Origin: Moniliophthora roreri
Taxonomy: Eukaryota > Basidiomycota > Agaricomycetes > Agaricales > Marasmiaceae
Direction of reading: 5' to 3'
DNA length: 64,000 bases
Assembly (NCBI GenBank): GCA_001466705.2
Contig: LATX02000009.1
Span: 1 to 64,000 of the forward strand
The notes under the pieces: generated by a model
Told to the model about the DNA's origin: nothing
What the model saw: the letters and a program-made list of their open reading frames with translations, nothing else
Databases searched by the model: none
Translations under genes and position numbers: made by a program
Shown: piece by piece, positions 58,301 to 64,000 of the stretch
Layout: each line of letters opens with the position of its first letter
How positions within the stretch are numbered: the stretch's first letter is position 1

Positions 58301-59050
58301 ACGTCATGTGGGACTCATCGAGGCAGAAGTAATACGGTTCTGGTTCTGGATTCGATGGCTCTGTCTGAGGAAGGCGAGACGGACCAGCCTTAGCGTTGAG
58401 CAGCGGCTTTACGTCTTCCTCGTCGTCCAAGTCGAGGGTGAGGTCTATGATGTCGTGCTGTTTCGTAGCAGGGGTATCGTCGCTCTCGGTCTTGATGTTC
58501 ACTTCGAGAAGATCTTGGACTGACTTGGTGCAAAGCTCGTTGACACCTTCTAATAACCCTGTCTCCCCGGTATCCTTCTTGTATTTCTCCATAGTGGATA
58601 CCGAGTGCCAATTATCAGGATTCCGCTGCAATAATCTCGTCACGATGCACATGGCGGCGTCTAAAAAGGTGTGAGTTGAAATTCGTGGAATAGCAGTTGT
58701 TGCGCATACAACTCAGATTTGTGAATGATCTCAACACCTCTGCCTCTTCATCGCTGAGAAGTTCCTGCTCATGGCTTGAAATATCATTCACGACATCTGT
58801 AGCAGAATTCAGTACTCTAATCCAAAGTAAAATACCAGATTTACGCACCTTCAAACACCCGTAAGTAGGCTGATTTTCGTGACTGATTCTGCCAACGCGC
58901 TTTGCCTCGTTCCGACTCTTCTTCCTCCTCTTGCTTGACGATTACTTCTTCCAGTTCACCCTCTGACACGTCCAAGCTTTCGTCGATATCCTCCAAATTT
59001 GAGGCTTGGACTTCGTAACCAAAGACGAGACCGAGAGTTGCCCTACTCAT
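55311..59050 (-). CDS. FAN1: FAN1, Fanconi-associated structure-specific nuclease
   Basis: Multi-exon gene from ATG 59050 (MSRATLGLVFGYEVQAS) to TAG/TGA at 55311. A SAP-like DNA-binding segment lies near 58200-58280 (MTLEEALNRLSVNSLNELAKEF). A TPR-like region is near 57150-57000 (ALLQKLLSQKYWRRGKRGEW), then FHAETKILTTIFALLFWDII and SAPLDLAEDSFYYARKEMI near 56350-56200. The VRR-NUC catalytic core is CRLFCEDYAARASGVPDLVLW...FVEVKGPGDKAS (55960-55840), a PD-(D/E)XK site with all acidic residues and Lys present. A basic nuclear-signal-like stretch (KKKAEKQVEKRKGKRKR) and an acidic Ser/Pro tail of about 130 residues follow. FAN1 cuts branched DNA in interstrand-crosslink repair. No UBZ finger is seen. 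Confidence 0.9.
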
Positions 59051-59291
59051 GGTAACGCGAGCCGGAAAGCACGAAAATGATAATTAAGATAAATAATAGG
59101 GGGAGATCTCGCGGACACTTGGATCAATGACTCGAGGAGGATGAGACGTGTCGCGGCCGAAACAAGGTCAACAATGTCACGCGACTCGTGGTTCAGGTCT
59201 TTACTGTAGGCCAGAAAATGTACTATATTTGGAGATTGTGCCCTCCCGAGATTCTGGCCAAAATGAAAATCATCATCTGCTCTTGGCCATC
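59051..59291. promoter_or_regulatory. Divergent promoter region FAN1 / glomulin-like gene
   Basis: About 240 bp separate the start codons of two divergent genes, so both promoters must lie here. No TATA box is obvious. Confidence 0.6.
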
Positions 59292-61313
59292 ATGTCCTCG
59301 TTCATTCACGAACTTGAACAGACTGGAGTACGCTTTCATTAGGAATGGAAATGCAGGAAATTAACCGAATATCGAAGCATAGGGCCCAGGCCTCGCTATA
59401 ACAGCATTGATCACGGCGGCAGTCCATGATGAATCGCCTACACGTTCACTAGACGAGATATATGAGGCGTTGGCTTCAGATTCGGCGAAGTTATGGGAAT
59501 ACCTGGTGCGACTTGTTGATCCCTAGATCCATATATTGCAAAGTACGACCGCTCATCTACCTTCTAGGACCCATTGAACATCCTCTCACCCTTGCTGACA
59601 AGTCCATCGGGGTCAGCTACCAAGATCGTGGCGTTGATGTGTAGAAAATGTAGCCCCAAAGAGCTGATTTTGGCTGCGGATGAGGTGCTAGAGAACCTAT
59701 GCCATGCTTCTTTATTGAACATGGATGATGAGGCAGAAGCTGAAACAGAGAAGCGATTGAAGAGACATGAGCAAGTTGTGCGCCTGGCGTGGATTTATCG
59801 AGGTTCGTTTCACTGTAAAAAAGCGCATTTGATGTACAAAACGGATGGCTATAGATTCTATTCCTCGCGTTCCATTTCGCAAGAAGTCACCTGGCGCAAC
59901 GGTCAAGTCTTTCCTTTCCAACCTCCGGCGAACTATTGCACTTGAAAGTCACAACTTTAATAAAGACACAGGAAGGCAGGCTCTGCATTCCGCGCAAGAG
60001 CTTGCAAGAGAGATTCTGCAATGGGCAGAAGGAAAGTCAGGTGTCACAGCTGATGAAGTGACTGAAACCAAGGTCAAAATTGGTGCCGAACGTAATAGTC
60101 GAGTGGAACTCATATCTTTCCAGGACATTTTACGCGTTTTCTTGGAATCGATCGTTGATTCGCTGGCACATTGCGTTGACGCGTCACTCGCAGCGAGAGC
60201 GTTTGAATTGGTCTTCCCTAGACTGTCTCGAAAGAGAGAGCCAACGAAGAATGACTGGAAAGAAGGGGCAGAAATAATGTCTTCCTTCATTGTAAGCACT
60301 GGCCTCTCCCTATGCGGCATCTAACCAAGATCCCGCTAGACTTTGTATACTACAGTCAACGGTTCGTGGCCATACACACTACCTCCAACACCGTCCAGAA
60401 GCTCGTTGATCCTATACTCTCACTGGCAGATCGAACGTCCGTCAACAGAGAACCCCGAAAAAGTTTTATCCTTTTTTCTCCCTGCGATATTGGCTACGAT
60501 ACAGTTCAACGATCACGTCATCGACTCGACCTTATCCACCCTTCTTTCCACTCTGTGTTCCCTGTGCTCGTCACACATCTATCTTTCACCTGACTTGATC
60601 ATACCACTGTCAACCGTTTTACCCTCTCTCTGCGTCGCTCATCCTGATCCTGACATACGGCACTACACATTCCGATCCTTGGCCCTACTTTTGAAGGCGG
60701 CCGAACCACCGTTAAGGTTCCAAGTCCTTCGAGATTTGGCCCAGGACAAGCAGCAGGGGCATGGTAAAATGCGGGTGGCTTCTGTGTCATTAATCAAAGA
60801 AGCCATGATTGAGGCTCTTGATCATGAGAACGACGAAAGTCTTGGGATGTTTGCTTCGCCCCAGTTTTTGAAAGGGTTTGGTAACATCATGTTCACTCCG
60901 GATCCACAAGATTTCTTCACTCGAACCAATGAAGAAATGACAGAGGAAATGGAAGAGGAGCTGGAGCGGTTGACCGAGTGCCTTGGGCTGTATTACGTCC
61001 TGATAGTCAGGGATAAGAAGAATCGAGTCAGTCTACTTCTCTCTATACCCTTGTGATTCTAAGAACGTTCTTCAGACCGGAATTCGGGACAAGGATAATC
61101 TAGCCAACGTAGAACGTGGTCTGCTGAAGCCTATGCGGCATTGGTTACGTATTCATATTGAAAAGTTTTCGGCAGTAAAGGAAGAGGGTGGGTCCTTATC
61201 AAAACTGAGCAGCGAGTATCGACTGAGGATTCATAGACGTTCATGCAGTGATGTCATTAGTGGCGTTAAACATTAGTCTGGAAAGAATAGATGAACAACT
61301 TCGTATTCTCTGA
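59292..61313 (+). CDS. Glomulin/ALF4/YBP-type helical repeat protein
   Basis: Starts at ATG 59292 (MSSFIHELEQTG). Introns at about 59328-59387, 59506-59570, 59807-59852, 60292-60340, 61024-61077 and 61187-61237 keep phase, and the gene stops at TGA 61311. The product is helical: KIVALMCRKCSPKELILAA, FQDILRVFLESIVDSLAHC, VLSFFLPAILATIQF, and the motif LRDLAQDKQQGHGKMRVASV, which matches the YAP/ALF4/glomulin family (PF08568). Yeast Ybp1/Ybp2 act in oxidative-stress signalling and at kinetochores; ALF4 and glomulin inhibit RBX1 of cullin ligases. Which role applies here is unknown. About 550 residues. Confidence 0.7.
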
Positions 61314-61431
61314 ATTTACAATGCTATGTGTAGATCTGTGCCTCACAGATGCCCCGCACCGTTGATTTTCATTCAACTATCGATTACCATTGATACAAGC
61401 TAATGCTACAAATACCATAACATAAGGATAA
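61314..61431. terminator. Shared convergent 3' region
   Basis: 118 bp between the stop codons of two convergent genes, AT-rich with several possible polyadenylation-like stretches. It must serve as 3' end region for both. Confidence 0.4.
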
Positions 61432-63256
61432 TCAGGAACGTTTTTGACGTTTCGTTGCGCGGTGTGAGCCTGTTACGGTCGTATCGACGGAGGATACAGA
61501 CATTGAACGGCGGCTCTGGAAACTCATCAGTTTGAGCTACATGGAAATGAGAGAATACTCACAGGTTTCCGACTTCTTGCACTCCGAGTGCTCAAGACGC
61601 TCTGTGCTCTTCCGTCTTCATCGATGACTTCGCCCTCATCACCTTCCATTACGCTTGCACCATCACCACCCTCTCCTTCCGTATCCCGAATTTCCAGCTG
61701 AGATTGCATGACCTTAATATCATAATCCACTCGATCAATCATCTTCTTCGTCTCCACCAAAGCTGTGGTCGCCTCCAATAACGATTCCAAGAGTGCGCAG
61801 TTGTCTTTAGTGGGCATGACAAGCCGGCTGTGTTGGATTTCGAGCTCGGTCAGTACTTGTGTGACCTTGGGTGCGATGGCGGCTTTGGGAACCGGCAACT
61901 TGTAAGATCGCATATAGGACGGCGCGTGAGCTGCTTTGGTAGCTGGCATTGTACTTGAAGGCTCATTGCGAATGATGCAATGCGTTGCGTCTGTGCGTTT
62001 CGAATTATGGATATGGAACACTGGAAGCAATGACACCTACCATAGGCAGCGCTTTTCACCGATGACGGTCGTTTCATAACGGGCGCAGTGAGTATTGGTG
62101 TTGGTGGAATGTCGAGATCCAGCCCTTTGTTCTTCCTCTTCTTCGCGTCAAGAGAAAGACTCGCAGAAGCATCGTCATCGGTAATGTCGGGCAAGCCAGA
62201 TTCGATACCTGCGATGGTCCGTAAGAGATCTTCCCTCTCTTTCTTAAATCTTCTTTCGTTTTGCTCCAGACGCTTGACTTCTAGGTACAATGCTTCTTCC
62301 TCGGTGATTTGTTCCGGCGTTCGAGATTCCAGACTCATTACATATCGTTTACGCAGCTGTTCCCTCTCTACGATAGTGTGAGGTGCATGAATGAGATTCT
62401 TGCAAGTAGAAACACACCTTTATCATATTGGAAAGAATTTAGAAGTTGATTTCTGCTAGTTTCGTCGCCAGCCCATGCCCTGTTGCGGACAAGTTTGCGG
62501 CAGACACTGAAGTATCTGTCTTTGAGATCCTGAAGAGAACAATATCGTAAGGGAAAAGCTGATTTAGGTGAATACGATATACCTCTATCGAGCGCTCCCT
62601 CCCTGTCGGACTGACATATCGGTCGTGAATGACATACCACCGTAGGTCGTAGTCTCGGACTAGGTTGAACAAATACTCAGTTTCTTCTTTTGTCCAATCC
62701 GTGTCTGTTGGAAGATTCAATAGAATGAAAATAGGTGGAAATGAATGATGATAACCTTCTAAGTAGCGCGAATATTCGTCTTGCGACCAAGTATACGAGA
62801 TAGGCTGCACGTTGTATTTTGCAAAAGGGTAATCTTTCAAACCTGAGTGAGTGAGAGTCGTAACGCAAGAGACAGATACGCACCTGCTTCAGGATCAGTC
62901 GTAGCTTTCACCCAATGTCCCAATTCTAGAGTATCTGTTCGAGCACCATTTCTGAAGTTTCGCCACTCCCTGTTGACATCTTCAATCTTCAGTTCCTCAT
63001 GGTTGTCGCATCATCCATACCATTTGACCTTCCCACCTCCTCCAAGATTTGGTTTCTGTTTTAGCCGCGGTTTTGCAAGCTGCGCGGCGAGCGACGGTGC
63101 CGATGGTCCAATGAGAGAATATAATTCTCTGGAGATTCCTTCGGGTTTCCGGAGAGATTGTGAAGCTTGTTTCTTGACAGGTGCACGACTTGCAGAAGAT
63201 GTAGAAGGTCCTGCGATGGAAAGTGCACTTCGGATGTCTGCAGCACTGGCAGCCAT
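61432..63256 (-). CDS. SWC4: SWC4/DMAP1-type chromatin-complex subunit
   Basis: Starts at ATG 63256 (MAASAADIRSALS); an in-frame TTG 18 nt upstream is not needed. The N-terminal region has EGISRELYSLIGPSAPSLAA and KPRLKQKPNLGGGGKVKW, the hallmark of SWC4/DMAP1. The SANT/Myb-like domain is near 62840-62600 (YTWSQDEYSRYLEG; DWTKEETEYLFNLVRDYDLR; RERSIEDLKDRYFSVCRKLV). A coiled-coil linker (EALYLEVKRLEQNERRFKKE) leads to YMRSYKLPVPKAAIAPKVTQ near 61900, then an acidic stretch and a basic end (ATKRQKRS) at TGA 61432. SWC4 belongs to the SWR1 and NuA4 complexes, which exchange H2A.Z and acetylate histones. Introns are GT-AG. Confidence 0.9.
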
Positions 63257-63407
63257 CGTGGGCGTCGACGTCAAGAAGAGTCACGTGCAAGATTTTTGGG
63301 TCGCGTCGCGCTAAGTACGGCGAAAGGAGATATACGTTGCAACATAAAAGGACAGGGTAATACAGTGAAAAAAATTATCACGAATACAACCTGACACGAC
63401 ATAAATT

Positions 63408-64000
63408 TTAAAGTTTACCTCTCAAACGGATCTCTAGAGCCCTAAATGGCAGATACAACACCCCACTAATGAAGAACGCTACCTCAAACCCGATATCTCC
63501 AGCACCCTTTTTTGCAATCGGACCAACAAACCAAATTTGATCCATACACGGTACCACTAAACCAAAGCTGAGAATCCCAGCCGCCAGGGCAGCAATGCCT
63601 GTCGGTAAGAGACCAGGTTGATTCCATGCATTAAGGTCGTAATTCGAGAACGCGAGGCGGCGGAACACGATATGCTCCCCGAGGATTATCGCGACATATG
63701 CTGAAGCCCAGTATCCAATGATACTGAGGAAATTGAGGAGGGCGTCATAGAAGCGATGAGCACCGACTATGGATAATGGAAGTACTCTGAAAACGACTTT
63801 CAGTCCGCTTCTCGAGAAAATGAAACGTTGAATGACGATACATACATAGCGGTAGCCGCAATAGAAAACGCGTATCTCGGTACGACCACGAGTTTCGGGA
63901 TGAAGACCTGTACATTGAGTGATATAGAATAGAAGGTCACAGCGATGTTGCCTGTCACTGAAAGGGCAAGTAGCACGGTAAGGAATTTTGCAAATCCACG
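63408..64000 (-). CDS. NCS1 purine/cytosine-type transporter, 3' part
   Basis: The C-terminal portion only; the gene continues beyond the window. Visible blocks are FLTVLLALSVTGNIAVTFYS, FIPKLVVVPRYAFSIAATAI, a GAHRFYDALLNFLSIIGYWA segment, IILGEHIVFRRLAFSNYDLN, an AWNQPGLLPTGIAALAAGIL segment, and the last helix ending RALEIRLRGKL at the stop 63408. This matches Fcy2-like NCS1 permeases, which import cytosine, adenine, guanine or hypoxanthine with protons across the plasma membrane. Two short introns are visible near 63840-63790 and near 63910. The substrate cannot be told from this part. Confidence 0.85.
   Translation of the reverse strand, partial: WICKIPYRATCPFSDRQHRCDLLFYITQCTGLHPETRGRTEIRVFYCGYRYVCIVIQRFIFSRSGLKVVFRVLPLSIVGAHRFYDALLNFLSIIGYWASAYVAIILGEHIVFRRLAFSNYDLNAWNQPGLLPTGIAALAAGILSFGLVVPCMDQIWFVGPIAKKGAGDIGFEVAFFISGVLYLPFRALEIRLRGKL

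Noticed and set aside
1..64000. CRISPR arrays, bacterial operons, rRNA or tRNA genes
   Set aside because: No regularly spaced repeats, no cloverleaf-like sequence with conserved A and B boxes that I could recognise, and the genes are intron-containing fungal genes.

Overview
The window is fungal nuclear DNA, almost certainly from a mushroom-forming basidiomycete (Agaricomycetes). The signs are short (about 50 bp) GT-AG introns, a lineage-specific hypothetical gene family, KDZ transposase remains, a fungal seven-helix membrane protein, an F-box protein with the N-terminal layout common in this group, and recognisable fungal FAN1, SWC4 and IKS1 genes.

Layout. 513-2673: a decayed copy of a lineage-specific gene; a second decayed copy lies inverted at 49293-51299. 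3.3-34.2 kb: a repeat compartment built as a nested stack. A KDZ transposase pseudogene (minus strand, pieces 7735-8314 and 32179-34246) is split by a 1.7-kb non-coding element (C1). C1 is split by a Ty3/gypsy chromovirus (gypsy A, 10145-31116, plus). Gypsy A is split by a second copy of the same non-coding element (C2, 19790-28772), and C2 by a younger chromovirus (gypsy B, 20426-27649, minus). Every level has a 5-bp target duplication: exact for the two inner insertions, one mismatch for the two outer ones. Gypsy A also carries a relative of C (element D), a gypsy-B-type solo LTR, and two copies of a short CACTA-type TIR element. Two single N's (9206 and 15664) sit between about 1.14-kb copies that are almost certainly unmerged contig ends.

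34.2-46.2 kb is CpG-richer DNA with a Pmp3-family gene, a fungal 7TM protein, an F-box protein and a broken kinase-like gene, separated by stretches I could not assign. 46.2-51.3 kb is again AT-rich and CpG-poor, with another solo LTR. 52-64 kb is ordinary gene-dense DNA: IKS1-like kinase (-), FAN1 nuclease (-), glomulin/ALF4/YBP-type protein (+), SWC4/DMAP1 (-) and the 3' part of an NCS1 nucleobase transporter (-).

Main observations. Both chromovirus families have a primer-binding site next to the 5' LTR that is complementary to the predicted 5' end of their own RNA (11 nt exact in gypsy A, 10 nt in the gypsy B family), the Tf1/sushi self-priming arrangement. Each carries an extra reading frame between pol and the 3' LTR: antisense with a coiled coil and clustered cysteines in gypsy A, sense with two zinc knuckles in gypsy B. 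Eight of nine differences between the gypsy B LTRs fall at CpG sites, and most nonsense changes look like C-to-T, which points to methylation-linked decay. The C/D elements are a non-coding mobile family I cannot place.
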